Origin: Streptomyces sclerotialus
Lineage (GTDB): Bacteria > Actinomycetota > Actinomycetes > Streptomycetales > Streptomycetaceae
Direction of reading: 5' to 3'
Assembly: GCA_000719105.1 (NCBI GenBank)
Contig: JODX01000017.1
Location: 1-64,000 of the forward strand
DNA length: 64,000 nt
Shown here in pieces: positions 38,438 through 48,051 of the stretch; position 1 is the stretch's first letter; every line of letters begins with the position of its first letter. Position numbers and translations under genes: made by a program. The notes beneath the pieces were generated by a model. It did no database searches. It was given only the letters and a program-made list of their open reading frames with translations, and had not been told where the DNA came from.

Positions 38438-40030
38438 ATGAGAAGCCACCGTCCCGCCGCGCCGCGGGGACCCCGTGTCCGTGCCAGGACAGCGGCGATC
38501 GGCGCGTTCGTCGTCCTCGCCGCCATGGTCCCGGCCGCGGCCGCCGTCGCGGGCCCCCAGGAGGTCGACACCGAACTCCCCTACGTCTGCACGCTCCCGT
38601 CGGGGAAGCTGCCGGCGACGGTACGGGTCTCGGCGACGTTCCCGGACCGGGCGAACCCGGGAGAGGCGTTCTCGCCCACCGATGTCGCCACCACCGTGGA
38701 ACTGCCGGCCGAGGCGGTCGCGGACCTCACCGCACTCAAGGCCGCCACGGTGCAGCCCGCCACCCGCCTCACCGTCGACGTCACCCAGAACGAGGCCGCG
38801 GCCGAGGCGACCTGGCGCGGCACGGCGGAGCCGGTCGCCCTGCCCGAGTCCGGTCCGCTGACGCTGACCACGACGGGTGATGTCCCGTCGGTGACCGGGC
38901 AGGGCGACGGCGACCTGACGTTCTCCGCCGGGAATCTCGCCGTCGACATGGCACTCGCGACGGCTGACGGCGCCGCCGCCGAACCCGGTTCGGTCACCGT
39001 CGACTGCTCCCCCGCCGAGGACACACCGGACAAGGGGCTGCTGGCCACCGTGCCGATCGGCTCGGCCATGCCGGAGCCGAGCGGACCGCCGTCCGGGCCG
39101 CACTCACCGTCCGGGCCGCCCGGCCCGTCGTCCTCCGGGCCGGCGGACGAGCCGGAGCGGCAACGGCGGGACCGAGCGCCGGAAGTGGAGGAGAGCACGC
39201 CCGGCGGTTCAGCCGAGGACCGCGACGCACCGCAGTGTCTCTACGACGACGAGAACCCGTTCACGCCGACTTCCTACAACGCGTACGTCACCGGCTACAC
39301 GAACGTGAACAAGCTGAAGGGCGCAACGCTGATCCCGCCGTACTGCATGCTGATCGAGCAGGGAGATTCAATACTCGAGTTCTTCCCGGACTTCAGCGGA
39401 TACACCCTGACCCAGCACTCCACCGCCGACTTCGACTACGAAGGCCGCAAGCAGACGCCGCCTTACCGGTCCACCTTCCTGACCTTCGACTTCACACCGG
39501 TGACGGCCACCATGGTGTTGGAGCAGGTGGGCCCGGTGACCGTCGATACGCTCGGTGTGTCGTACGACATGGTGAACGTGGACCAGGACACCTACATCCG
39601 GGTGCCGCTGGTGCTCCGGATGACCGCTCTCGAGGTCAACGGAGTACCGCTGGACGTCGGGCCGGACTGCCGGACCGAAAGGCCCCTGACTTCTCCGGAA
39701 CCGGAGCCCGCGAAACATCCCGGCGACCATCTGGTACTGCACGGCGAGACCAAGTTCGACGGCCAGAATGTCATCGGCTACACCATCCTGTCCGGCGGCC
39801 GGCTCACCGGCGAGGTGGCCATCCCCGCCTTCACCGGCTGCGGCACCGCCGACGGCGAAAACCTCGACCGTCTCCTCACCGCCTCCGTCTCCGGGCCCGG
39901 CAACTACGTCAAGCAGATCCAGGGCCAGACGTGCAATCCGAACGCCCCGCAGTTCGGGGACGGTGATCTCTTCGAAGCCCAGTGCACCCGCGACCTGCAG
40001 CCCTACGAGATCCCCGTCGCCGAACGCTGA
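38438..40030 (+). CDS. Exported DUF6801-type domain protein
   Basis: Protein of 530 residues with a long signal peptide (ends near AAAVAGPQ). Residues about 35-190 resemble the DUF6801 domain (YVCTLPSGKLPATVRVSATFP). A Pro/Ser-rich linker (residues 205-265) follows, then a C-terminal beta-rich domain with several cysteines (PQCLYD, PPYCML, PDCRTE, GCGTAD, QTCNPN). It is likely secreted or wall-associated, acting with the neighbouring exported proteins near the Mce system; such proteins are common beside actinobacterial mce loci, but no function is established to my knowledge. Confidence 0.75.
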   Translation: MRSHRPAAPRGPRVRARTAAIGAFVVLAAMVPAAAAVAGPQEVDTELPYVCTLPSGKLPATVRVSATFPDRANPGEAFSPTDVATTVELPAEAVADLTALKAATVQPATRLTVDVTQNEAAAEATWRGTAEPVALPESGPLTLTTTGDVPSVTGQGDGDLTFSAGNLAVDMALATADGAAAEPGSVTVDCSPAEDTPDKGLLATVPIGSAMPEPSGPPSGPHSPSGPPGPSSSGPADEPERQRRDRAPEVEESTPGGSAEDRDAPQCLYDDENPFTPTSYNAYVTGYTNVNKLKGATLIPPYCMLIEQGDSILEFFPDFSGYTLTQHSTADFDYEGRKQTPPYRSTFLTFDFTPVTATMVLEQVGPVTVDTLGVSYDMVNVDQDTYIRVPLVLRMTALEVNGVPLDVGPDCRTERPLTSPEPEPAKHPGDHLVLHGETKFDGQNVIGYTILSGGRLTGEVAIPAFTGCGTADGENLDRLLTASVSGPGNYVKQIQGQTCNPNAPQFGDGDLFEAQCTRDLQPYEIPVAER

Positions 40031-40084
40031 GCCGTTCCGTTCCGCTGCTCCCGTTCCCCTCCCTCCGCCACGAAAGGTCACCCC

Positions 40085-41044
40085 ATGCCCCGCTTCTCCC
40101 GCCGTACGAGACTCGCGACCGCCGCCACCACGCTCGGCACCGCGCTCGGCATCTTCGCCTCCCTGGGTACCGCGACCACCGCCACCGCCGCCACCAGCCC
40201 CACGCTCAACGGCGAGTGGGCCCCCTTCGACCGCTGCCCCGTGGACCATCCGGCGATGCTGGCCGCCGACGGCTTCGACAAGACGCCGCAGTGTGTGGTG
40301 TCGACCTCCGCCAGCGGCTCCATCAAACTGGGCAAGACCACCGTGACCACGGGGAAGACCAACCTCCAGGTGGGCGTCGTCCAGAACGCGGACGGCACCA
40401 GCACCGTCGTCGCCCCGGCCTCCGGCGCGCTCGTCGCCGACCCCGCCAAGGTGCCCGGCGGCCTGCTCGGCCTGATGTGTCCGAGCGAGATACCGGTGAT
40501 CACGGGCATCTGCAAGACGCTCGACGACTCCAGGCTCAACACCATCACCGCCACCATGGAGTCCGTCGGCGCGCCCTACGCCTTCGACCAGACCGCGGGC
40601 GTCCTCACGGACATGCCCATCATCGCCCTGCCGGTCCGCATCCACCTGGAGAACCCGCTCCTCGGCAGCAACTGCTACATCGGGTCGAAGTCCGACCCGA
40701 TCGTGCTGCGCCCGAGGAACCTCGACTACCCGGCGTTCGGCATGAGCTTCTTCAAGGGCGACGGCACCGCCGACGAGGCCGGTGAGATGAGCCGGATCGA
40801 CCTCACCGGAGCCCCGCAGAACGACAGCACCTTCGCGGTGCCCGGAGCCACCGGCTGCGGCCTGAACGTCGGACTGATCAACCTGGCGGTCAACGCGAAG
40901 ACCGGACTGCCCTCCGCCTCGGGGAACAACAGCCTCATGCTCAACAACGCGCAGACCCACCTCGCCGGCCTCAACGCGCCCGGCACCGTCGTCCCCGACG
41001 CCGGCAAGGTCCTCGCGGAGAACTGGCACTCCGCCGTCAAGTGA
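40085..41044 (+). CDS. Exported protein of unknown function
   Basis: Protein of 319 residues. A signal peptide with a cut near TATAATS precedes a domain rich in beta strands and paired cysteines (DRCPVD/PQCVVS, LMCPSE/GICKTL, SNCYIG, TGCGLN). GAAAGGTCA precedes the ATG. It is third in a row of exported proteins on the plus strand, 55 bases after the DUF6801-type gene and probably cotranscribed. No enzyme motif is visible. It could be a lipid-binding or surface protein linked to the Mce importer, but that is a context inference. Confidence 0.75.
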   Translation: MPRFSRRTRLATAATTLGTALGIFASLGTATTATAATSPTLNGEWAPFDRCPVDHPAMLAADGFDKTPQCVVSTSASGSIKLGKTTVTTGKTNLQVGVVQNADGTSTVVAPASGALVADPAKVPGGLLGLMCPSEIPVITGICKTLDDSRLNTITATMESVGAPYAFDQTAGVLTDMPIIALPVRIHLENPLLGSNCYIGSKSDPIVLRPRNLDYPAFGMSFFKGDGTADEAGEMSRIDLTGAPQNDSTFAVPGATGCGLNVGLINLAVNAKTGLPSASGNNSLMLNNAQTHLAGLNAPGTVVPDAGKVLAENWHSAVK

Positions 41045-41288
41045 GCGGCCATGGGAGCGGCCGGCCAGGGGACCGGCGGTTCCCAGCCGTCCCAGTGACC
41101 GTCCCCCGCACCTGTGAACCGTCCGTGCTCAAACTGTGTACAAAGCACGGGAGTTGATTTAGCTTCAGCTTTCCAGACCGGCGTCACCCGGTGGCCCGGT
41201 CCGGCACCGTCCGTCGCCGTCCGCCACCGGACGGGACGGTGCCCGGCCGGCCACCCCGCCGCACACCTCGCAGAGCAAGGGGTGACTC

Positions 41289-42503
41289 ATGCCCTCCATC
41301 GCACGGTCCCCTCAGGTCGGTGAACCGCTCGGTCCCCTCCCCCGGGGATTCGCGGCCTTCATACGTCCGGAACTCCCAGGACTGCTGAACGAGATACGGG
41401 TGGAGGTCACCCGCGCCTACCCGGTGTACGGCCGGCTGCTCAACGGGCCGAACGGCGACGCGATCCGCCAGGGCGTGGAGCAGGCACTGGTCGCCTTCGT
41501 GGACCGGGTGGCCGACCCCGGCAAGAGCTCGGAGCTGCGGGACGAACTCCTGCGCAGGTTCGGCCGGGTGGAGGCCTACGAGGGCCGCGATCTGGGGACC
41601 CTGCAGGGCGCGTACCGGCTCGGCGCCCGTATCGCGCTGCGCCGCGCCAAATCGATCGGGCGGCAGCACAACCTCTCCCCCGCCCTCGTGCTCTCCTTCG
41701 CCGACGCCCTCTTCGCGTACGTCGAGGAACTGGAGGCCGTCTCCCGCGAGGGGTACGCGGAGGTGCGGGAACGGGCCGTGTCCGAGGTGTCCGCGTTACG
41801 AAGACAGTTACTGCACCTGATCATGGCCGCGCCGCCGCTGCCCCAGACGGCCGTCTCCGAACTGTGCGAGGCCGCGGCCTGGGAACTGCCCCGCACCTGC
41901 ACCCTCGTCGCCTTCCGCCCCCCGGTGCCGGACCGCATCCAGGCATCCCTCGACAACGACGTCCTCACCGATCTCGACATCCCGCAGCCGCACCTGCTCG
42001 TCCCCGGGGACCTCACCCCGCAGCGCCTCGCGATGCTCGGCACGGCCCTCGCCGACACCCGTGCCGCCGTGGGCCTGACCGTACCGCTCGCCCAGGCCGC
42101 CGACTCCGTCCGCTGGGCGCGCCGGGTGCTGCAGCTCGTCGACGACGGTGTGGTGCCCGACGCCCCGCTGGTCGCCTGCGAGGACCACCTCACCACGCTG
42201 TGGCTGCTGTCCGACCCCGCCCTCGTCGACCACCTCGCGGCCCGCGAACTGGCCCCGCTCGACGGACTCCCCGCCAGCCGGCGCGACCGGCTCGTCGAGA
42301 CGCTCCGGGTGCACGTCTCCACCCGGGCGCCCGCCGAGCAGGTGGGCGAGCTGCTGGGCGTCCACGCCCAGACCGTCCGCTACCGCCTGCGGAACCTGGA
42401 CACGTACCTGGGCGACCGGCTCGCCGACCCCGACCACCGCTTCGCCCTCGAGGCGGCCCTGCGCTCACTCCACCTGCGGGGTCACGACGACCACGCGGAC
42501 TGA
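41289..42503 (+). CDS. PucR-type helix-turn-helix regulator
   Basis: Protein of 404 residues preceded by AAGGGGTGA. The C-terminal PucR helix-turn-helix is clear (RLVETLRVHVSTRAPAEQVGELLGVHAQTVRYRLRNLD, residues about 335-375). The N-terminal half (GFAAFIRPELPGLLNEI ... EVTRAYPVYGR) resembles the helical sensor region found in such actinobacterial regulators. It follows the three exported proteins after a 244-base gap with no other gene, and is a candidate regulator of them or of the Mce operon. Confidence 0.85.
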   Translation: MPSIARSPQVGEPLGPLPRGFAAFIRPELPGLLNEIRVEVTRAYPVYGRLLNGPNGDAIRQGVEQALVAFVDRVADPGKSSELRDELLRRFGRVEAYEGRDLGTLQGAYRLGARIALRRAKSIGRQHNLSPALVLSFADALFAYVEELEAVSREGYAEVRERAVSEVSALRRQLLHLIMAAPPLPQTAVSELCEAAAWELPRTCTLVAFRPPVPDRIQASLDNDVLTDLDIPQPHLLVPGDLTPQRLAMLGTALADTRAAVGLTVPLAQAADSVRWARRVLQLVDDGVVPDAPLVACEDHLTTLWLLSDPALVDHLAARELAPLDGLPASRRDRLVETLRVHVSTRAPAEQVGELLGVHAQTVRYRLRNLDTYLGDRLADPDHRFALEAALRSLHLRGHDDHAD

Positions 42504-42528
42504 TACCTGAGGCCTGATCCCCGAGGTG

Positions 42529-44079
42529 TCATCCGCGGTACAGCGGGTTGGGCAGCGGCAGATAGCGGGCGTCCGCCCCGTCCGCGCCCGTCCAGCGGAG
42601 CAAAAGGTTGGCCTTGCCGGGGAGGGTGGGCGAGGCGAGCAGAGCCGCGGCCTCCGGCAGGTCGTGACGGGCGGCCGACTCCCGCAGCTCCCGCCGTACG
42701 GCCGGCCACGGATCGAAGCCCGCCCACCGCTCGGCCAGCACCGCCGCCAGCTCCATCAGATGGTTGACGACCAGGCAGTACACCAGCCGCTCCCACCCGG
42801 CGGCCCGTGACACGTCCGGCAGCAGCTTCACTCCCTCCGCGTCCCGGAACAGCGCCTGTACGGGCAGGCCGGCGGCGTCCACGGCGACCAGGCTGTTCTG
42901 CATGTGCGCCTCCAGGACGACACCGTGCCGCGCGAACACCTCCAGCACCGGAGGCACCATGTGCCGCAGATACGCCTCCCACCAGGCCACCGGGTCCGTG
43001 ACGCGGTCCAGCGGATTGCCGTCGAACCCCTCCACCAGCGCGGCCACGAGCAGCGGCGTCGCGCCGGAACCGGCCACGACGTGCTCCCGCAGCCCGTCGC
43101 GCACCAGCACGGCCAGCTCCTCGAAGGCGAAGCCGGCGGTGCGGTAGCCGCGGTCGCTCAGCCATGCCGCCGGACCGGGCAGGGCGGCGAGGGCGGCGGC
43201 CGTCGCGGCGTCCGTACGGCGGAGCTTCAGCAGGTCGTGGCGCCAGAGCCGGCGGACGTCGTTGGTGATGCGCACGTCCAGGCTGAACTTGAGGAAGAGG
43301 TCCCGGTCTTCGCCCACGGGCACCGCCCCGGGGACGTACACCGTGCGGATCGCCGCCGTGGGCCACACCTCGTACGGCGCGGGTCCGACCCGTACAAGGC
43401 GCCCGTCCGCGAACGCGTCCGCCAGTTCCCGCCCGACGAGGGACAGTTGCCAGGGGTGCGCGGGCAGCAGCCGGTAGCCGGGCGGGGCGGTGCCGAGGGC
43501 GTCCAGGGCCGAGGTGTCGCCCTCCTCCACGAGCACGTCCTCGCGCACCCCGAGCAGCGTGAGCGGGAACCGGGCGTACGCCTCGGGTGCGTACGGCAGC
43601 CAGCCCGTGACCGGGCCGCCGCCGCGCGCCTTGGGGGCGGGGTGGTGCGGATGGCCGGTGATCAGCGACTGCTCCGAGCGCAGGTACGGGTCACCGGGCG
43701 GCGTCACGCGCGCGCGGGCGGCGAGGACGGCGGCCACCGCCTCCCGGCTGTCCAGCATCTCGGCGGGCAGTTCGGAGTTGACGAGCCCGGTGTGCCGGCG
43801 CAGCACCTCGGCGGTCAGCTTGACCAGTTCGGCGTGGGAGAGGCGGTGCCAGCGGCCGTCCCGGTGCAGTTCGGGGCCGGCGGGGCGTCTGGTGCCGCGG
43901 ACCCGCAGCAGCTGCCCGGCGGTTCTCAGCCGGTGGACGTCCGGCCCGGTCCGCTCCCCCACCTCCCGCAGCAGACAATTGAGGAGCGGGGCGGCGGCGT
44001 ACGCGTCGGCCGCCGCGCCGATGTCGTCCCAGGGGTGCATGGCATCCTGCATGGCGTCCACGGGGTCCATTCGTTCCAT
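42529..44079 (-). CDS. IucA/IucC family NIS siderophore synthetase
   Basis: Protein of 516 residues from ATG 44079; ATGs at 44070 and 44052 are alternatives. Family motifs are ITGHPHHPAPKARGG, LLPAHPWQLSL, LKFSLDVRITNDVRRL and EAHMQNSLV, with an FhuF-like C-terminus. These enzymes adenylate a citrate-type carboxylate and condense it with an amine or alcohol. It is divergent from a second family member with only 142 bases between. No decarboxylase, hydroxylase or siderophore transporter gene is nearby, and no DmdR-type iron box is evident between the two. Confidence 0.88.
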   Translation of the reverse strand: MERMDPVDAMQDAMHPWDDIGAAADAYAAAPLLNCLLREVGERTGPDVHRLRTAGQLLRVRGTRRPAGPELHRDGRWHRLSHAELVKLTAEVLRRHTGLVNSELPAEMLDSREAVAAVLAARARVTPPGDPYLRSEQSLITGHPHHPAPKARGGGPVTGWLPYAPEAYARFPLTLLGVREDVLVEEGDTSALDALGTAPPGYRLLPAHPWQLSLVGRELADAFADGRLVRVGPAPYEVWPTAAIRTVYVPGAVPVGEDRDLFLKFSLDVRITNDVRRLWRHDLLKLRRTDAATAAALAALPGPAAWLSDRGYRTAGFAFEELAVLVRDGLREHVVAGSGATPLLVAALVEGFDGNPLDRVTDPVAWWEAYLRHMVPPVLEVFARHGVVLEAHMQNSLVAVDAAGLPVQALFRDAEGVKLLPDVSRAAGWERLVYCLVVNHLMELAAVLAERWAGFDPWPAVRRELRESAARHDLPEAAALLASPTLPGKANLLLRWTGADGADARYLPLPNPLYRG

Positions 44080-44221
44080 ACGGTGCGCTGGATGATCAGT
44101 ATGTCTGTCGCCGTAGGCCGGCGTGGGCCCGTTCCGGCCGTCCGCGCACAACGGCGTGAAGCCGTGCCGATGTCCGCCCCGCGCCGCCCCCGCACCGATT
44201 CCGTACCCGAGGAGCCCGCCC

Positions 44222-45775
44222 GTGCACCGTCCCCCCACGCCCGAGGCCGAGGCCGCGCTCGCCGATGAACTCGCCGCCGTACGCCCCGACCTGGCGCAGC
44301 CGTACGCGGACGCGCTCCCCGGCGCCCGCGCCGCCGTCCTGTCCCGGCTGTGGCGCGCGCTCGCGTACGAGCCCCTGCCCTGGATCGCGCGCCGTGAGCA
44401 CGGCCACGACGGCCTCACCGTCCACCTGGCCGACGGGCGCCGGCTGCACGGCCCGCACCCGGACCCGTACGCGACCGCCGCGTACGTCACGGAGGTACGC
44501 CTCGACGGCCGGCCCCATGACCGGGCGGCGCGGCTGATGACGGCCCTCGCCGTGCCGTACGGTTCCGGGTTCGCCGCCGAACTCGACCACAGCGCCGCCT
44601 CGTTGGCCCTGTCGCGCGCGAACCGGCCGGCCACCGCGGGTGAGCCGCTGACGAGCGCCGAGTGGGAGCAGCGGATCGTCGACGGCCACCCCTACCACCC
44701 CAACTGCCGCTCCCGCCCCGCCTTCTCGGTGGCCGAGCAGCTCGCCTACGCGCCGGAGCACCGGCCGGTCGTCCGGCTCGGCCTGGCCGGGCTCGCCGCG
44801 GGAGCGGACGGCTGCCGGGTCGTGGGCGACTGGCCGGAGTACTTCCGCGACGGCCGCCGGGTGCTCGTGCCCGTCCACCCCTGGCAGACCGAGCACGTCC
44901 TGAAGTGCCCCACCGCACCCGGCCCCGGCGTCCCGGCGCGTCCCCTGATGTCCCTGCGCACCCTCGCCCTTCCCGACTCCGGCCTCGGAGCCGGGGCCGG
45001 CGTCGGCGTCGGGACCGGACCGCACATCAAGACAACCCTCAGCTCGCGTCTGACCTCCTCCGTACGGGACATCTCCGTCGCCTCGGTCGAACGGTCCATG
45101 ACCGTCTCGGCGTTCGCGGAGTCCGTCGCCGCCCGCACGGACGGGCTGCTGCACGTCACCCGCACCCTGGGCGCCGTCACCGCGGGCACCCCGGACCTGG
45201 CGGCGGTGCTGCGCGAGTCGCCGGACGTGTACGCGGGGAGCGGCGCCGGTGAGCGGGTGGTGCCCGTGGCCGCCCTGCCGGCCACCGGCCTGCCCCGCTC
45301 CCGGCCCTGGCTCGCCGGGTTCGCCCGCCTCGCGCTCACCGTCGGCCTGCGGCTGCTGGACCTGGGCGTGGCCCTGGAGGCGCACGGCCAGAACCTGCTC
45401 GTCGTCCTGTCGCCCACGGGCGCCCCCGTCCGGCTCGTCTACCGCGACCTGGCCGACATCCGGATCAGCCCCGCCCGGCTGGCCCGGCACGGCGTCCCGG
45501 TGCCCGACCTGACCGGCCGCAACATCACGGACGACCCGGCCGCCCTGCGCCGCAAGCTGTTCGGCTCCCTGGTCGCGGGCGCCCTGGGCGCGACGGCCGG
45601 TTCGGCGGCCGCCCTGGGCGAGGCCCTCTCCACCGTCGTACGGGACCTGCCGCGCACCGCCGATCTCACGGCCCTGCGGGAGGGTCCGGTGCCCACGAAG
45701 GCGCTCACGCTGATGCGGCTGACGCCGGAGCGGCCGGGGGACATCTGGGCCGAGGTGCCGAGTCCGCCCGCGTAG
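44222..45775 (+). CDS. IucA/IucC family NIS siderophore synthetase
   Basis: Protein of 517 residues from the GTG at 44222, with GAGGAG seven bases upstream. It carries VDGHPYHPNCRSR, LVPVHPWQTEHV, the nucleotide-binding IKTTLSSRLTSSVRDIS and EAHGQNLLV. It is complete and only distantly similar to its divergent neighbour, so the two may catalyse successive condensations. A Gly/Ala-rich stretch (GLGAGAGVGVGTG) near residue 260 interrupts the conserved core. The product is unknown. Confidence 0.88.
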   Translation: MHRPPTPEAEAALADELAAVRPDLAQPYADALPGARAAVLSRLWRALAYEPLPWIARREHGHDGLTVHLADGRRLHGPHPDPYATAAYVTEVRLDGRPHDRAARLMTALAVPYGSGFAAELDHSAASLALSRANRPATAGEPLTSAEWEQRIVDGHPYHPNCRSRPAFSVAEQLAYAPEHRPVVRLGLAGLAAGADGCRVVGDWPEYFRDGRRVLVPVHPWQTEHVLKCPTAPGPGVPARPLMSLRTLALPDSGLGAGAGVGVGTGPHIKTTLSSRLTSSVRDISVASVERSMTVSAFAESVAARTDGLLHVTRTLGAVTAGTPDLAAVLRESPDVYAGSGAGERVVPVAALPATGLPRSRPWLAGFARLALTVGLRLLDLGVALEAHGQNLLVVLSPTGAPVRLVYRDLADIRISPARLARHGVPVPDLTGRNITDDPAALRRKLFGSLVAGALGATAGSAAALGEALSTVVRDLPRTADLTALREGPVPTKALTLMRLTPERPGDIWAEVPSPPA

Positions 45776-45808
45776 CGCCGATTCCCCGCGCGCGGCGCCC
45801 AGTTCGTT

Positions 45809-45838
45809 TTGTACCCCGCCGTCCGACCTCAATAAGAT
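45809..45838 (+). promoter_or_regulatory. Promoter for a leaderless VWA mRNA
   Basis: TTGTAC at 45809-45814 and TAAGAT at 45833-45838 are 18 bases apart, and the ATG at 45845 lies seven bases after the -10, so transcription should begin at the start codon. No ribosome-binding site precedes it. Confidence 0.5.
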
Positions 45839-45844
45839 CCGCCG

Positions 45845-47131
45845 ATGATCACAAGACAACGGCTGGCGGCGGGCGCCTGCGCCCTGCTCGCCGCCCTCAC
45901 GGCCGGGATCGCCGTCCCGTCCGGAGCCGTCGCCGACGAAACGGCGGCGGACAAGGACGCACCCAAGGTCGACCTGGTGCTCGACGTCAGCGGCTCCATG
46001 CGGACCCGGGACATCGACGGGGCGTCCCGCATGGCCGCCGCGAAGCAGGCGTTCAACGAGGTGCTCGACGCGACCCCGGAGGACGTGGAACTGGGCATCC
46101 GCACGCTGGGCGCCGACTACCCGGGCGACGACCGCAGGACGGGCTGCAAGGACACCGCGCAGCTCTACCCGGTCGGCCCGCTGGACCGCACCGAGGCCAA
46201 GACGGCGGTCGCCACGCTCACGCCCACCGGCTGGACCCCGATCGGTCCCGCGCTGCTGAAGGCCGCCGACGACCTGGAGGGCGGCAACGGCACCAAGCGC
46301 ATCGTGCTGATCAGCGATGGCGAGGACACCTGCGCCCCGCTGGACCCGTGCGAGGTGGCCCGCGAGATAGCGGCCAAGGGCATCGGCCTGACGATCGACA
46401 CGCTCGGCCTGGTGCCGAACGCCAAGATGCGCGTCCAGCTCAGCTGTATCGCCGAGGCGACCGGCGGTACGTACACGTCCGTCGAGCACACCGACGAACT
46501 GACCGATCGCGTCAATCAGTTGGTGGACCGCGCCGCCGATCCGGTGGTGGTCCCGGAGGCCGTCGAGGGCACCGATGTGTGCGCGAAGGCCCCGCAGCTC
46601 GGCTCCGGTGTCTACACCGACCGCGAGGAGTTCGGGCAGGAGCGCTGGTACCGCGTCGACGTGCTGCCGGGCCAGGAGCTGCGCGCCTCGGTGAGCGTCG
46701 CGGCGGACCGCGGTGTCGACCCGTCGTACGGCCTGCTGGTGCGGGCGGTCACCGTGCACGGGCGGGAGATCGTGCGCGGCGAGGCCACGGGCACCGGCCG
46801 CACCGACGTGCTCTCGACGGGCCTGCGCTATCCGAAGCCCGAACGGGACGACGCCGACACGGACGACGGCGGGAAGCCCGCGGCCGAGACGGTCTGCGTC
46901 GGGATCGCCCACTCCTTCTCCCCCGCCGAGGGGGTGAAGACCACACCGGGCCTGCCGGTCGAGACGACGATCGACATCGTGGGCGGGCCCGGCGACGCGG
47001 ACGACGTGGCCGCGTTCGGCCTCGGGCGCGGCTGGTGGCTGCTGGGCGTCCTGGTGCTGGTCGGCTTCCTGGCCGGGCTGGTGTGGGGCTGGGTGTCGCG
47101 GTGGCGGGTCGCCGTCTGGAGGACGAACTGA
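45845..47131 (+). CDS. Exported, membrane-anchored VWA domain protein
   Basis: Protein of 428 residues with an N-terminal signal peptide (cut near GAVADET). A von Willebrand A domain (residues about 40-225) has MIDAS motif DVSGSM, the Thr in TPTGWTPIG and ISDGEDTC. A beta domain (about 240-385, GVYTDREEFGQERWYRVDVLPGQ) and a C-terminal membrane helix (WWLLGVLVLVGFLAGLVWGWV) follow. VWA domains bind metal and protein ligands. Its stop overlaps the next gene's ATG by one base, so both products probably work together at the cell surface. Confidence 0.88.
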   Translation: MITRQRLAAGACALLAALTAGIAVPSGAVADETAADKDAPKVDLVLDVSGSMRTRDIDGASRMAAAKQAFNEVLDATPEDVELGIRTLGADYPGDDRRTGCKDTAQLYPVGPLDRTEAKTAVATLTPTGWTPIGPALLKAADDLEGGNGTKRIVLISDGEDTCAPLDPCEVAREIAAKGIGLTIDTLGLVPNAKMRVQLSCIAEATGGTYTSVEHTDELTDRVNQLVDRAADPVVVPEAVEGTDVCAKAPQLGSGVYTDREEFGQERWYRVDVLPGQELRASVSVAADRGVDPSYGLLVRAVTVHGREIVRGEATGTGRTDVLSTGLRYPKPERDDADTDDGGKPAAETVCVGIAHSFSPAEGVKTTPGLPVETTIDIVGGPGDADDVAAFGLGRGWWLLGVLVLVGFLAGLVWGWVSRWRVAVWRTN

Positions 47132-47991
47132 TGCGGATGACCGATGTGCTGCGCAGGACGCGGGCGGCCGCCCTGGGGGCCATGACGGCCGGGTTCGTGC
47201 TGCTGGGCGGTGCCGCCTCCCCCGCCGTGGCCGACTCCTCGCCCTCCGCCGGCCCGACGGACGCGGAGGACGGTGCCGCGCCCACCCTGGCGGGCACCTC
47301 CTTCCGTACGGCGACGGAGATCGAACAGGGCCAGGAGGCCACCGCCAACGGCTCCGCGGGCGACTACATGTACTGGTCGTTCCCCGCGGACGCGGAACAG
47401 CGCCCCACCGTCGAGGCCACGGTGAAACTGCCGGAGGGCGCCCGTTCGGCGTCGTCCACCTGGCAGATCGACGTGTACGACGGGCTGCGGCGCCGCCAGG
47501 CCTGCCAGTACGGGGCCCAGACGCGGACGGCCGGCCAGTCCGCCGACACCGCCTCAGTGGAGCTGTCCTGCACGCTGCGCACCGTGCGCGCCTGGTCGGA
47601 GCCGTGGGCGAACGACCCGCTGCCGGGCACGTACTACATCCGCCTGACCGTGACGGACGTCGCGACGGCCGACCTGGGCATGCCCGTGGGCGCCGAGGTC
47701 CGGGTCGACTCCAAGGACATGGGCGGCGCGGCGGCGGTGGACGGCTCGCTGGCGGAGCCGCTGGTGCCGGGCATCGCCGCGCAAGCGGACGAGGACGAGG
47801 AGTCCGAGGACACGGCGACGGCCGTACTGTCCTCGATCGAGCCCGAGGACGGCTGGTCCTCCGGCTGGTGGTCCGACCGCTGGGTGTGGACGGCGGTCGG
47901 CGGCGTGCTGGCGGCCCTGGCGGGTGTGGGCGGGTACGCGCTGACGCGCGGTTCCGGCCGCCCGTCGCGGGTTCCGCCGCCCGGTGCCTGA
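47131..47991 (+). CDS. Exported membrane-anchored partner of the VWA protein
   Basis: Protein of 286 residues starting at ATG 47131 inside TGATG. It has a signal peptide (cut near PAVADSS), a beta domain with EIEQGQEATANGSAGDYMYWSFP and one C-terminal helix (WVWTAVGGVLAALAGVGGYAL). Its middle (GQ...YxYWSFP) resembles the second domain of the VWA protein, suggesting duplication of a ligand- or polymer-binding module. Function unknown. It ends at a strong convergent terminator. Confidence 0.78.
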   Translation: MRMTDVLRRTRAAALGAMTAGFVLLGGAASPAVADSSPSAGPTDAEDGAAPTLAGTSFRTATEIEQGQEATANGSAGDYMYWSFPADAEQRPTVEATVKLPEGARSASSTWQIDVYDGLRRRQACQYGAQTRTAGQSADTASVELSCTLRTVRAWSEPWANDPLPGTYYIRLTVTDVATADLGMPVGAEVRVDSKDMGGAAAVDGSLAEPLVPGIAAQADEDEESEDTATAVLSSIEPEDGWSSGWWSDRWVWTAVGGVLAALAGVGGYALTRGSGRPSRVPPPGA

Positions 47992-48007
47992 CGGCGCCTC
48001 ACGTCCA

Positions 48008-48045
48008 TGGCCCGCCGCACCGGCCCTCGCCGGTGCGGCGGGCCA
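48008..48045. terminator. Strong bidirectional hairpin terminator
   Basis: A 16-bp perfect stem (48008-48023 with 48030-48045) with loop CCCTCG lies between the converging VWA-partner and HxlR genes. Confidence 0.8.
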
Positions 48046-48051
48046 CGCGTA

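Noticed and set aside
44080..44221. Searched for an iron box (TTAGGTTAGGCTAACCTAA-like) between the two NIS synthetases
   Set aside because: No convincing match to the DmdR/IdeR consensus is visible.
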